Below, piece by piece: positions 27,965-37,870 of a stretch of 64,000 bases of DNA. This stretch comes from a bacterium. Its GTDB lineage: Bacteria > SZUA-79 > Acidulodesulfobacterales > Acidulodesulfobacteraceae. The notes under the pieces are model-generated. The model did no database searches. It was given only the letters and a program-made list of their open reading frames with translations, and had not been told where the DNA came from. Position numbers and translations under genes: made by a program. The first letter of the stretch is position 1. Every line of letters starts with the position of its first letter. The stretch lies in NCBI GenBank assembly GCA_021794475.1, contig JAJYQS010000097.1, forward strand, positions 44,926 through 108,925, in the 5' to 3' direction.

Positions 27965-29770
27965 ATGCCGATACCCTACGAAGTATTGTATGTTGATGAC
28001 AGCGATGCAATGCAAAAAACCGTTTCTATGATTTTTTTAAATAATTCCGAATTTAAAATAATTCCTCTTTACGACGGTTCTTCAACAGCAGCAATTCTTA
28101 ATAATAGTCTTCCGTCCATTATTATTATTAATTATAATATAAGCAATGCAAGCAGCTATAATATAATAAAAGAGATTAAAAATAACGGTTTATATTCCAA
28201 TATTCCTGTGCTGCTGGCTGCACCTTCCGATCTGCCGAATAAAGAACGGGAATTGTTTGTTGAGGCGGGTCTAACTGGGTTTATATATAGACCTTTTGAT
28301 AAAGAAACCTTTATTAATAAAATAAAGAGGTCGTTAGGTTTAAGTATTAATGAAGATAAAATTTATGATATTGCAGAATTTGAGAAAAAACATGAAAAAG
28401 TTGAAAATAGCGGTATTCAAAATATTCAAAATATTTCAGCTGAACAATCAGATAATTTGACGGAAAATACCATGAAAACAGATAATATCAGGGCAAATTC
28501 AGATTCAGGACAGGAGCAGGATTCTGCTGAATTAAGCGAAGCGTTTGAAAATCTTTTTAAAGATGATAATATTTTTAAAGAATTTCAGAAATTAGATAAA
28601 GAAAATGATAAAATAAATGTTCAGAAAAATGCGACCGTTAATGTTAATGATGATTACAATAAAGTCCCGGATGCTGTTCCTGATGCCGGCAGCCGTATCG
28701 ATGCCGGTACTAATATTGGCGTTAATACGGCAAGAACAGATATTGCAGATAACGTTATTAATATTACGCAATCCGCATCCGTAAATGCAAACATTGCTCC
28801 ACCAGTAGAATCGGCGGGAAGTATTCGCACAGACATCAGAGACAGCTCCGGCAATAGCAGCGTTCCGGACGAGATAAGCATATCCGAGGTTGTTCCTTAC
28901 GAATTAGAAAGTGTCAGAAATATTAAAATAGAACATGTTGATAATAATGGCGAAGGACAGGAAATATCAAACAACAACATGCAGCAAACTAACGGCACCT
29001 TACATGCCGAACATGCCGATGCTCCGGCGGCTAAATCAGAAAGTTTTAATAATAATAATGATGATGATGTTCATGATAATAGCGATGAAAACAAAATTAA
29101 CGAATATATGTCTAAAATTATTATCAATGAAGACATCGGTAATAGCGATAATATCAGCAGTTTAAATTTCACAAATAACAATAATGAAGAAAATATAACC
29201 GCGGACAGCGCCGGCGGGTTAGATATTATTCAACCGGAGCCGGACAAACCGGTTGAAACAGAATTTAACATAAATATGCCTGAAATTTACGATATTCAGG
29301 AATCTAACCGTGATGAAGGCGGAGGTATTGCCAATTTTGGTGAGAATAATAATGATAATAGCGATACCGCTGATGACGCCAATGAAAATTATGTTTTTGC
29401 CGAACAGGAGCAGAATAAAGCAGATTATAATGCTCATACTACACAAAATGATTATGAAGTTCCTGCTGAGCAGAATTATTTAAATTTAGCTGAAATACCG
29501 GAATTGAAAAATATAGACGATACGCAAATTTCTTTATATAATATTAACAATGATAATAATAATGCAGTTAGTAAAGGAGGTAATGTAAAATTGGAGTTTA
29601 TAAATGATGAAGTTATCGGCAAAATAGACGAGTATATAAAAAAATCAATAAATGATATAATGAATGACATACAGCCTGAAATAATTGAAAATATTAAAAA
29701 TATATTACCTGAAATTGCAGAAAAATTAATAAAAGAAGAAATTGACAAAATTAAAAATGAAAATATTTGA
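27965..29770 (+). CDS. Degenerate receiver-domain protein with long Asn/Asp-rich region
   Basis: Residues 5-125 form a CheY-like receiver fold: YVDDSD acidic start, hydrophobic strands and a C-terminal YRPFDKETF. The phosphorylation core is altered. The Asp acceptor is Asn (IIIIN56), the switch Thr position is Ala (near 85-86), and the conserved Lys is Arg109. About 400 low-complexity Asn/Asp/Glu-rich residues follow. The last 60 form a helical segment ending LPEIAEKLIKEEIDKIK, resembling the terminal helix of some deltaproteobacterial receiver proteins. A good ribosome site (AAGGAGG) precedes the ATG. nadC overlaps its 3' end by 14 bases. Function unknown; phosphorylation-independent signalling is inferred. 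Confidence 0.7.
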   Translation: MPIPYEVLYVDDSDAMQKTVSMIFLNNSEFKIIPLYDGSSTAAILNNSLPSIIIINYNISNASSYNIIKEIKNNGLYSNIPVLLAAPSDLPNKERELFVEAGLTGFIYRPFDKETFINKIKRSLGLSINEDKIYDIAEFEKKHEKVENSGIQNIQNISAEQSDNLTENTMKTDNIRANSDSGQEQDSAELSEAFENLFKDDNIFKEFQKLDKENDKINVQKNATVNVNDDYNKVPDAVPDAGSRIDAGTNIGVNTARTDIADNVINITQSASVNANIAPPVESAGSIRTDIRDSSGNSSVPDEISISEVVPYELESVRNIKIEHVDNNGEGQEISNNNMQQTNGTLHAEHADAPAAKSESFNNNNDDDVHDNSDENKINEYMSKIIINEDIGNSDNISSLNFTNNNNEENITADSAGGLDIIQPEPDKPVETEFNINMPEIYDIQESNRDEGGGIANFGENNNDNSDTADDANENYVFAEQEQNKADYNAHTTQNDYEVPAEQNYLNLAEIPELKNIDDTQISLYNINNDNNNAVSKGGNVKLEFINDEVIGKIDEYIKKSINDIMNDIQPEIIENIKNILPEIAEKLIKEEIDKIKNENI

Positions 29771-30605
29771 TGAGCAGGTAATTTCTTTAGTTTCTAATGC
29801 GTTAGCCGAAGATATAAAAGGTTCGGACATTACTACGGACGCTATTGCAAACAGATGTAATCCGCAGATTGAATGTGAGGTAATAACAAAGGAAGACGGC
29901 GTTGTTTGCGGTTTAACCATTTTTTCATTAGTTTTTGATATGTTAAACAAAAATAATTTTGAAATTGCTTATTTTGCTGAAGAAGGTGAAAAAATAACAA
30001 AATTTCAAAAAATTATTTCTATTAAAGCCAAATCTGATGTTATCTTATACGGTGAAAGGACCGCGCTCAATTTTCTTCAATTCCTTTCAGGAATTGCGAC
30101 AGCATCTAATCTTGCAGCGAATGAGCTTTCAGGTTTAAAAACAAAAGTTCTTGATACAAGAAAAACGCTTCCGGGATTGCGCGCTATTCAAAAATATGCC
30201 GTAAATGTCGGCGGGGCAAACAATCACAGGTTTAACCTATCATCGGGCATTTTAATCAAGGATAACCACATAAAGCTTGCAGGCGGGATTAAGCAAGCCT
30301 TAGGAATGGTGAGAAGCTATAATGCCGGATTTAATCAAAAAATAGAAATTGAAGTAAGTTCGATAGAACAGGCAGTCGAAGCATTAGAAGGACGGGCTGA
30401 TATTATAATGCTTGATAATATGAGTATTGCAGAAATGCAAAGGGCTGTACAAATTATCGGCAAAAATGCCGTTACGGAAGCCTCCGGAAATATTACTATA
30501 AAAAATTTAAGAAAAATAGCAGAGGAAACTAAAGTTGATTTTATTTCTATGGGTTCCCTGACTAATGCCGTCAAGCCGATTGATTATTCTTTAAATTTTG
30601 TATAA
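29757..30605 (+). CDS. nadC: Nicotinate-nucleotide pyrophosphorylase (quinolinate phosphoribosyltransferase)
   Basis: It makes nicotinate mononucleotide from quinolinate in NAD synthesis. Motifs include GERTALNFLQFLSGIAT, DTRKTLPGLRAIQKYAV, NHRFNLSSGILIKDNH and IEVEVSS-like IEIEVSSIEQ. The ATG at 29757 gives 282 residues; a TTG at 29742 would deepen the overlap with the upstream gene. The overlap with the receiver-like gene suggests coupled translation. birA follows 52 bases on, then coaX, so three cofactor genes are adjacent. Confidence 0.96.
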   Translation: MKIFDEQVISLVSNALAEDIKGSDITTDAIANRCNPQIECEVITKEDGVVCGLTIFSLVFDMLNKNNFEIAYFAEEGEKITKFQKIISIKAKSDVILYGERTALNFLQFLSGIATASNLAANELSGLKTKVLDTRKTLPGLRAIQKYAVNVGGANNHRFNLSSGILIKDNHIKLAGGIKQALGMVRSYNAGFNQKIEIEVSSIEQAVEALEGRADIIMLDNMSIAEMQRAVQIIGKNAVTEASGNITIKNLRKIAEETKVDFISMGSLTNAVKPIDYSLNFV

Positions 30606-30657
30606 TTTTGTATGATTTCTGTAAATTTTAACTTAATCATGGAGGATAATTTAACAT

Positions 30658-31497
30658 ATGAATGCCATTAATGAGTTAGATTATATTGATATTTTTGAGA
30701 TAAAAAAACATCTTAAAACAAATTTTATAGGAAAAAATATATTTTACGAAGAAAAAGTAGGTTCTACGAACTTAATGGCGAGGGAGCTTGCTGTTAAAGG
30801 CGCTAAGAACGGTACTGTGGTTATTGCCGATACACAGGATAAAGGCAAAGGCAGAAACGGAAAAATATGGACGTCGCCTAAGGCATGTAATATATATCTG
30901 TCTATTATATTGAAACCCAAGTTCAGTCCTGAAGCTGCTAACGGCATGACTATTCTGGCGGCAACGGCAGCTGCGGAATCTATCAAAGAAATTTCCTCTA
31001 TTACTCCGCAAATTAAATGGCCTAACGATATTTTAGTAAATTCAAAAAAGGTCTCCGGAATTTTAACGGAAATGAGCACTCAAAATAATGTCATAGAATA
31101 TATTATTATAGGAATAGGCATTAATGTGAATCTTAAAGAAGAAGATATTTATGAAGATATAAAAAATATAGCTACGTCCTTATATATCGAAAGAACAAAG
31201 GAGCTCGGACAAGTAAACGGAAACAGCCTGTTTATAAACAGAAATAATCTGATAATAAGTTTCCTTAATAAATTTGAGAAATATTATGAAACATTCCTAT
31301 CTACCGGTTTATCGTCAATATTGCAAACTTATCAAAAATATTTTGGAATGATAGGAAAAGATGTGGAAATAAATAGTGAAAACCACAAGATTAAAGGCCA
31401 GGTTGTCGGCATAGATTCCAAAGGAGCATTATTGTTAAAGACCGGAGAAAATGAATTAGAAAAAGTGGTTTCCGGCGAGTTGACTGTCTTATTATAA
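30658..31497 (+). CDS. birA: Biotin-[acetyl-CoA-carboxylase] ligase
   Basis: It attaches biotin to carboxyl-carrier proteins. The 279 residues show the GRNGKIWTSP biotin/AMP loop (family GRGR.GR.W.SP), IKWPNDILVNSKKVSGIL and the C-terminal SH3-like domain (GIDSKGALLLKTGENE). The N-terminal region is too short for a full DNA-binding repressor domain, so this is probably a ligase only. GGAGG (30642) supports the ATG at 30658. Confidence 0.95.
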   Translation: MNAINELDYIDIFEIKKHLKTNFIGKNIFYEEKVGSTNLMARELAVKGAKNGTVVIADTQDKGKGRNGKIWTSPKACNIYLSIILKPKFSPEAANGMTILAATAAAESIKEISSITPQIKWPNDILVNSKKVSGILTEMSTQNNVIEYIIIGIGINVNLKEEDIYEDIKNIATSLYIERTKELGQVNGNSLFINRNNLIISFLNKFEKYYETFLSTGLSSILQTYQKYFGMIGKDVEINSENHKIKGQVVGIDSKGALLLKTGENELEKVVSGELTVLL

Positions 31498-31680
31498 ATT
31501 ATTAATAATTTATAATAAATATATTATTGCAGGTTTATTGCATGTTTAATATTGAAAATTGCCGGAAGCGTTTCGACTTTTTTCAGCTGTTTTATTCACT
31601 CTATAATGAAATATTAATATATATAAGCACCTAGTTTATTTACTAGTTTATTTAATAGTCTAATAGTTTTTTAATACATT

Positions 31681-32616
31681 ATGTTTTTATCCTGCGATAT
31701 CGGCAATACAAACACCGTATTAGGTATTTATAATAATTCAGACGGCAATTACAATGATGAAGAGAAAGATATATTTAGGGTGTATAGGATTTCGACTTCG
31801 GAAATATGTTCATCAGGGGATATTTTCAATACATTAAGCAGATTATTTTTTAATGACGGCATCAGTATAAGCGGTATAAAACATATTTGTATATCTTCGG
31901 TAGTTCCATCCCAAAATCAATTTTATAAATTGTTTTGCAGTCAGTTAAGCTGCCGCACAGTTTTTATTTCTTCAGTTTCAAAAACAGGTATTAATCTAAT
32001 GGTTGAAAACCCTGACAAATTAGGTGCGGACCGTATTGTTAACGCAAGCTACGCATATCATTTAAGTAAAGAATTTCAAATAATAGTTGATATAGGAACA
32101 GCATTAAAAATTGATATCGTTGATGCGGCGGGAAATTTTAAAGGAGGCATTATATTTCCGGGAATAAAAACCCTTGCCGTGTGTCTTAATGAGAAAACTG
32201 CATTACTTCCGCTGATAAATATAAATGAATTAAACTGCTGCAAAAACAGCTGCAATGTTCTGGACGGTAACAATAAAGACGTTAATAACGGCGTTAGCGA
32301 AAATGATAATGACAGCGGTAACGAAACTGATATCAATAGCAACAATACCATACAGTTAATAGGCGGCAATACAATTAAAGCAATACAGTCAGGATTATTA
32401 TACGGCACTATATTTCTGATAGAAGGTTTTATAAAAGAAATTCAGAAGCAATATGGCAAAACAGAATGCAAAGTTATTTTTACCGGTGGACTATCTAATA
32501 TTATCGCTGCTCAATGCAAAATGAAAGGCTTAAAAATAATTGACGGTTTATGGACGATAAAAGGTTTAAAATTTTTATATGACCTAAACGCAGCGCAGGC
32601 TAAATCTCAAACGTAA
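31681..32616 (+). CDS. coaX: Type III pantothenate kinase with Asn-rich insert
   Basis: It phosphorylates pantothenate, the first step of coenzyme A synthesis. The ATP-binding DIGNTNTVLGIY near the N-terminus, KLGADRIVNA and VDIGTALKIDIV...GGIIFPGI are present. At 311 residues it is about 50 longer than usual. The excess is a Cys-then-Asn/Asp-rich insertion at about residues 185-228. The usual GTATTFD reads GTALKID. Its 3' end overlaps the convergent hydrolase gene by 17 bases. Confidence 0.92.
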   Translation: MFLSCDIGNTNTVLGIYNNSDGNYNDEEKDIFRVYRISTSEICSSGDIFNTLSRLFFNDGISISGIKHICISSVVPSQNQFYKLFCSQLSCRTVFISSVSKTGINLMVENPDKLGADRIVNASYAYHLSKEFQIIVDIGTALKIDIVDAAGNFKGGIIFPGIKTLAVCLNEKTALLPLININELNCCKNSCNVLDGNNKDVNNGVSENDNDSGNETDINSNNTIQLIGGNTIKAIQSGLLYGTIFLIEGFIKEIQKQYGKTECKVIFTGGLSNIIAAQCKMKGLKIIDGLWTIKGLKFLYDLNAAQAKSQT

Positions 32617-33358
32617 GACCGTCATAAGACGGGAAAATATTTGGCGGCAGGCAGGCGGACAGTTTTTCGTATTCAATTTTATGTCCCATATGCATCAGGT
32701 AAGTAAACTTCGGCTTTAGTATATTTGATATTTCAATAGCCTTGGCTACGGTCAAATGTGTAGGATGCTCGTCATATCTGAGAGCGTCAATCATAAGTAC
32801 TTTGATGCCTTGCAGCAATTTAAAAGATTCTTCGGGTATTTTTGAAACATCGGTCAGATATGCTAAGTCTTTAATCCTATAGCCGTTTATCAGCTGGTTT
32901 CCGTGAAAAACAGGGACAGATTGAATATCTATATTTTTAAAATTAATTTTATTATCAATTATAATATTTGGTATCAAATCAGGCTTACTTGATTGCGTCT
33001 TTTTTTTAAAAATGTAATCAAATCTTGTTGTTATAGTTTCTATATCTTTTTCTGACGCATATATGGGAATCGCTCCTTTGTTAATATAATTGAACATTCT
33101 TAAATCGTCAATCCCGAATAAATGGTCGGCATGCGTATGGGTATACAGCACTAAGTCTATCTTGAGAATATTAAATTTTAAAGCCTGAGTTCTCAAGTCC
33201 GGCGTTGTATCTATGAGACAGTTGACATCATTTTCTGTTATAAGTATGGACGGTCTTAATCTTTTATTTTTTGGATTTTCAGAAGTACATACTTCGCAAT
33301 TGCAACCTATTAACGGCACCCCTGTTGATGTTCCGCTGCCGAGTACGAGTATTTTCAT
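32600..33358 (-). CDS. MBL-fold hydrolase, PhnP-like
   Basis: A metallo-beta-lactamase-fold enzyme of 252 residues. It has the PhnP-type opening LGSGTSTGVPLIGCNCEVC and the metal motif THTHADHLFGIDDL, plus the later DVSKIPEE Asp and the HMGHKI His. PhnP proteins cleave cyclic phosphate diesters such as phosphoribosyl 1,2-cyclic phosphate. No phn genes are nearby, so the substrate is open. It converges on coaX with a 17-base overlap of the coding ends. Confidence 0.88.
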   Translation of the reverse strand: MKILVLGSGTSTGVPLIGCNCEVCTSENPKNKRLRPSILITENDVNCLIDTTPDLRTQALKFNILKIDLVLYTHTHADHLFGIDDLRMFNYINKGAIPIYASEKDIETITTRFDYIFKKKTQSSKPDLIPNIIIDNKINFKNIDIQSVPVFHGNQLINGYRIKDLAYLTDVSKIPEESFKLLQGIKVLMIDALRYDEHPTHLTVAKAIEISNILKPKFTYLMHMGHKIEYEKLSACLPPNIFPSYDGLTFEI

Positions 33359-33858
33359 TTATTTAAACTATGTAACCCTGTATTATATATTATTTTTTAT
33401 TAGCACTGTTTTGTCTTACTTGTCTTTGAACTTATCTGAACTTATCTTAAAATCTTAATTTTTTAATATGCGGCTGTATGAGCATTTTGATTATGCGTTA
33501 AACTTATAATTATATATAGGCTTACGCTCATATTTTATATGTGTGAGATGCGCTTATGATTTGTAAGATTTATCAGGCAGCAGATATTATGATTTATTTA
33601 TTGTATCGGTTAAATGTTGTATAATTATCTAATGACCGGCAATGATACAACAACACAATATTTACATCGCCACTGTTATATTTGTGATGCTGTTGCAACG
33701 ATGCAGCAATATAACGGTATAAACCCGACATTTACATTTTATTATAAAACAGCCCGCTTGGCAAGTTTTATAAAACAAAATTTATAAAACATTTTTAAAA
33801 ACTTAATAGAAAATAACCAATATAAACTGTATTATTATTATAAATATTATTATAACTA
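33359..33858. other. 500-base non-coding gap before the NtrY kinase
   Basis: No convincing gene was seen on either strand. The gap contains an isolated TATAAT at 33620-33625 without a well-spaced -35 box, an imperfect TGCTG...CAGCA hairpin near 33690-33712, and otherwise AT-rich sequence. It lies between the divergent starts of the hydrolase (minus) and the NtrY kinase (plus), so it should carry promoters for both. Confidence 0.45.
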
Positions 33859-35829
33859 ATGAAAAATAAAAATAAACCTCCCAGAGAAAAAATGCGTATC
33901 AAAAGAGAAATAATTTTTATATTTATCGGGATATTTTTAGTTATTGTTTCTACTTTTATAGAAACAAGAATGCTTTCTTTTGCCGATGTTTCCGTAACCT
34001 CAAAAATTATTGTTTACGCATATATTAATATAACCGTAATTCTATTTCTTTTAATGCTGTTTTTGATTATAAGAAATATTATAAAACTTTTTTTAGACAA
34101 ACGAAAAAACGCGCTTGGTTCGAAATTGCGTTCTAAACTTGTTGCGTTATTTGTGCTGGTAAGTCTTATCCCTTCCTTTTTTATGTTTGCAGTTATAATT
34201 GCCGCGGGATTTTTTGCTAACGGAATTAATAAATGGTATGTTCCCGGCATTGAAAAAACGATGGGGTATGCGCTAAAAATAGCAAAGTTCTCAGATACTC
34301 ATAAGCAGGGCAATAATATATATAAGCATATTCGGCGCAATTCTGTTCATTCAGCTAACTCAATATCTATAGATAAAATAGATAGAATAAACAGAATGGC
34401 TGACTATATAAAACATTTTTATGCAGAATATTGGCAGGTCGGATTTTTAAAAAATCCCATAGAAACAACATATTTTATCTTATTTTCAACCTTTACCCTT
34501 CTTATTCTGTTTATTTCTATCTGGGTTGGATTTTATCTTTCCAAAAAAATAACGGAACCGGTAATAAACCTTGTCAAAGGAACGGAAAAAATAGCTTCAG
34601 GCGAGTTAGACGTAAATATTAATGCAGGTTCCGACGATGAGATAGGTATGCTTATAAATTCATTTAATAATATGGCTAAGGACCTTAAGAAAAATAAGGA
34701 AATTATTGAAAATGCCAATATGAATCTTAAAAACATCAATGCTGAAATTGAAAGAAGAAGAAAATATATAGAAATTATTTTAAAAAATATAGGCACCGGC
34801 GTTATTACTATTGACTCTTCCGGAAAGATTAAAACAATAAACAATGCGGCAGAATATATGTTTCAGGTTAATTTTCAGGAAGCAGCAAATAAAAATTATA
34901 AAGACGTTTTCAGTAAGATTACTTTTTCTGAAATAAGAGAAATTATAAAAAATCTCGCTAAAAATAATAAAGAAGAAAGTATTACAAAAGAAATGAAATT
35001 AAATATAAACGGTAAATTGCATGTTTATATTATTAATGTTACGGTAATGAAAAATGAAAAAGATGCTTATATAGGATTTATCATAGTTATTAACGATACC
35101 ACCGATATGATGAAAGCGCAGAGAATAGCCGCATGGGAAGAAGTTGCAAAGAGAATTGCGCATGAAATAAAAAACCCGTTAACGCCGATAAAATTATCCG
35201 CCCAGAGATTAAAAAGAAAATTTGGAGATAAATTAGAATATGATAATAAAATTTTTAACGATTCTATCGATATTATAATTAAAGAAGTTGATGATTTAAA
35301 AGGTCTTGTAGATGAGTTTTCTTTATACGCCAGACTGCCTAAAGCAAATTTTAATTATGCCGATGTAAATTTGTTAATAGAAGAATCTTTTTCTTTTTAT
35401 AAAAACGCGCATAAAAATATACAATTTATTCATAATAATATAAGCGGGGATATGCCGTCGGTTTATATAGACAAATTGCAGTTTAAAAGGGCTATAATAA
35501 ACATTCTTGACAATGCGGTGTACAGCATAAATATCAATCGTAAGCATAAACGGGAAAAAGAAACTAATTTTATTAAAGCAGAAACGTTTTTTAATCAGGA
35601 AAAACAAATTGTAACAATAAAGATATCCGATACGGGCTCAGGTATCGAAGAAGAAAATCTGCCGAATATATTTGAACCTTATTTCTCCACGAAAAGGGGC
35701 GGTACGGGGTTAGGGCTTGCTATAACCAGAAACATTATTACCGAAAATCGCGGGATAATATATGCCCATAATATTTCTGACGGCGGCGCAGAGTTTATTA
35801 TTGAAATAAAACTTGTGAATGATATTTAA
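33859..35829 (+). CDS. ntrY: Sensor histidine kinase, NtrY-like
   Basis: A membrane sensor of nitrogen/redox status that phosphorylates NtrX. The 656 residues have about four transmembrane helices (near 14-34, 48-72, 92-118 and 206-228), a HAMP linker, a PAS domain, a HisKA block with AHEIKNPLTPIKLSAQRLKRK (His435), and a HATPase domain with DTGSGIEEENLPNIFEPYF and GGTGLGLAI. AHEIKNPLTPI is characteristic of NtrY. It is followed 44 bases later by its probable partner NtrX. Confidence 0.9.
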   Translation: MKNKNKPPREKMRIKREIIFIFIGIFLVIVSTFIETRMLSFADVSVTSKIIVYAYINITVILFLLMLFLIIRNIIKLFLDKRKNALGSKLRSKLVALFVLVSLIPSFFMFAVIIAAGFFANGINKWYVPGIEKTMGYALKIAKFSDTHKQGNNIYKHIRRNSVHSANSISIDKIDRINRMADYIKHFYAEYWQVGFLKNPIETTYFILFSTFTLLILFISIWVGFYLSKKITEPVINLVKGTEKIASGELDVNINAGSDDEIGMLINSFNNMAKDLKKNKEIIENANMNLKNINAEIERRRKYIEIILKNIGTGVITIDSSGKIKTINNAAEYMFQVNFQEAANKNYKDVFSKITFSEIREIIKNLAKNNKEESITKEMKLNINGKLHVYIINVTVMKNEKDAYIGFIIVINDTTDMMKAQRIAAWEEVAKRIAHEIKNPLTPIKLSAQRLKRKFGDKLEYDNKIFNDSIDIIIKEVDDLKGLVDEFSLYARLPKANFNYADVNLLIEESFSFYKNAHKNIQFIHNNISGDMPSVYIDKLQFKRAIINILDNAVYSININRKHKREKETNFIKAETFFNQEKQIVTIKISDTGSGIEEENLPNIFEPYFSTKRGGTGLGLAITRNIITENRGIIYAHNISDGGAEFIIEIKLVNDI

Positions 35830-35873
35830 TATAACAAAGATATTAAAAGATATTAAACGGTATAAAAATAATA

Positions 35874-37343
35874 ATGAAATCTATACTTATAATAGACGAT
35901 GAAGAAAGTATAAGAAAATCCCTTGAAGGGATTTTTATCGACGAGGGCTATGGCGTAATTTCCGAAGAATTTGGAGAAGAAGGACTTAAAACATTTTCAG
36001 AGAAATTGCCTAATGCGGTATTACTTGATATCTGGCTCCCTGATAGCGACGGCACTACTATTTTAAATTCTATGGTTAAAATTAATAAAAATATTCCAGT
36101 AATTATGATATCCGGACATTCAGATATAGATACGGCAATTAAAACAATAAAAATAGGCGCCTATGATTTTATAGAAAAGCCGCTTTCTTTAGAAAGGGTT
36201 CTTATAACTGTTGAAAATGCGCTAAAATTTAATGAATTAAACGAAAAAAAAATTGTTCTGGCGGAAAGCATACCAGGGTATGAAGATGAATTAATAGGCA
36301 ATTCCGATAAGATTAAAGAATTAAAAAATAAAATATTAAAAGCGGCAGTTTCAGATGCACCTATTTTAATCACCGGAGAGAACGGGACAGGGAAAGAGTT
36401 AGTTGCAAAATCTCTGCATTTTAACAGTTCAAGATTAGAAGAACCGTTTATTGCCATTAATTGCGCCGCTGTTCCCGAAGATTTAATAGAAAGCGAGCTG
36501 TTTGGTTATGAAAAAGGAGCATTTACAGGCGCATTGTCGCGTAAAAAAGGCAAATTTGAAATTGCAGACGGCGGGACGCTTTTTCTTGATGAAATAGGCG
36601 ATATGAGTTTAAGAATGCAGTCGAAAATTTTAAGGGTTCTGCAAGACAATAAATTTCAGCGTGTAGGAGGGGAATCTACAGTGGAAGTTAATACGAGAAT
36701 TATTGCGGCAACAAATAAAAATCTTGAAGATGAGATAAAAAAAGGCAATTTTAGAAGCGATTTATTTTTCAGGCTTAATGTAATACCGTTTTTTGTTACG
36801 CCGCTTAGGGAAAGAAAAGAAGATATACCCATGCTTGTTAATTATTTTATTGATAAATTTAACCGCAGCAATAAACAAAAATTATATATAACTATTGAAG
36901 ACGATGCGGTGGAACTTTTTAAAAATTATTCATGGAAAGGTAATGTAAGGGAATTAAAAAATATTATAGAAAGATTTGCGATAATGTATTGCGGCAGCCG
37001 GATAACAAAATATGACGTTGCAAAGGAATTAAAAATAGATATGGAATATTGCGAAAATAAATTAAACAATGCTGCTGATTCTAATATTGACGATTCAGAT
37101 AATTGCATATACAATATTCATGATAATAATGCAATAAGTAAATATATCGGTATAAATTCTTTAAGAAAAGCAAAAGAAACATTTGAAAAAGATTATATAA
37201 TCTCAAAATTAAAGGAAAATAGTTTTAATATTTCAAATACCGCTAAAAAAATAGGAATGTCCCGCAGAAATCTTCATAATCGAATAATTTTACTGAATAT
37301 AGATAATCATATTCATAATATAGGCAGTGAAATTAAAGAATAA
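35874..37343 (+). CDS. ntrX: Sigma-54 response regulator, NtrX-like
   Basis: An enhancer-binding activator of sigma-54 promoters. Order: receiver domain with acceptor Asp52 (LLDIWLPD), AAA+ domain with GENGTGKE Walker A and the sigma-54 contact loop GAFTGA (215-220), then a Fis-type HTH (NISNTAKKIGMSRRNLHNRI). The linker before the HTH is unusually Asn/Asp-rich (about 395-425). Its most obvious local target is the -24/-12 promoter at 37712, about 370 bases downstream of its stop; that link is inferred. No ribosome site is evident. Confidence 0.91.
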   Translation: MKSILIIDDEESIRKSLEGIFIDEGYGVISEEFGEEGLKTFSEKLPNAVLLDIWLPDSDGTTILNSMVKINKNIPVIMISGHSDIDTAIKTIKIGAYDFIEKPLSLERVLITVENALKFNELNEKKIVLAESIPGYEDELIGNSDKIKELKNKILKAAVSDAPILITGENGTGKELVAKSLHFNSSRLEEPFIAINCAAVPEDLIESELFGYEKGAFTGALSRKKGKFEIADGGTLFLDEIGDMSLRMQSKILRVLQDNKFQRVGGESTVEVNTRIIAATNKNLEDEIKKGNFRSDLFFRLNVIPFFVTPLRERKEDIPMLVNYFIDKFNRSNKQKLYITIEDDAVELFKNYSWKGNVRELKNIIERFAIMYCGSRITKYDVAKELKIDMEYCENKLNNAADSNIDDSDNCIYNIHDNNAISKYIGINSLRKAKETFEKDYIISKLKENSFNISNTAKKIGMSRRNLHNRIILLNIDNHIHNIGSEIKE

Positions 37344-37402
37344 TTGATAAAATTATTAATCAATTTTGCCAAATCTTTTTTTGCCCATAATTTGTTCAAT
37401 TA

Positions 37403-37450
37403 TTAGTCAATATATAAAATGATTAAAATTTATGCATCTATATTGACTAA
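37403..37450. promoter_or_regulatory. 12-base inverted repeat between ntrX and the porin operon
   Basis: TTAGTCAATATA (37403-37414) is exactly complementary to TATATTGACTAA (37439-37450), separated by 24 bases. It is too AT-rich for a strong terminator. It lies about 265-310 bases upstream of the sigma-54 promoter at 37712, a plausible distance for an enhancer or operator site. The role is inferred. Confidence 0.45.
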
Positions 37451-37711
37451 AAATTAGGCATTACTGCACTATTTCTCCATTCATAATTTCTTGCCGAACA
37501 GCTTGTTATTGTGCGGGTTATTAACCGGTGTGTACTATTTTTCATTTTTTTAAATGATAACTTGTTAATATTATTCTGTTTTTTAAATTCTGCCGCTATG
37601 CTGACATTTGCTATACCTCATAAATGCGCCGGCGCCGTAATAAACAATACAAATCAGCAATATCAGCATATTGCCGTTGATTATGCTTGAGCTCGGTTAA
37701 AATAAACATTC

Positions 37712-37727
37712 TGGCACTATTATTGCA
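37712..37727 (+). promoter_or_regulatory. Sigma-54 (-24/-12) promoter of the porin-glnK-amtB genes
   Basis: TGGCACTATTATTGCA matches the sigma-54 consensus TGGCAC-N5-TTGCA exactly. The invariant GG (37713-37714) and GC (37725-37726) have the required 10-base gap. Transcription should start about 12 bases after the GC, leaving a leader of about 130 bases before the porin ATG. The downstream genes (porin, P-II, ammonium transporter) are typical nitrogen-regulated targets, and rpoN and NtrX are in the window. Confidence 0.88.
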
Positions 37728-37870
37728 TTGATATAAAAACAGTTATACAAGAATTAATGTTATATGTTTATCATAAAATTTTACAATAATATTTTAATTT
37801 TAATTTTTATTAAATATTTTTTAACTATCTTAACAACTGTTATTTTACAAAATTTTAAGGGGAGGCAGTT

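Larger units (their letters stand above)
37344..37870. other. 527-base regulatory gap before the porin gene
   Basis: Besides the inverted repeat at 37403 and the sigma-54 promoter at 37712, I see no gene here. The sequence is otherwise AT-rich. A ribosome site AAGGGGAGG (37857-37865) closes the gap and fits the porin start at 37871. Confidence 0.6.
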
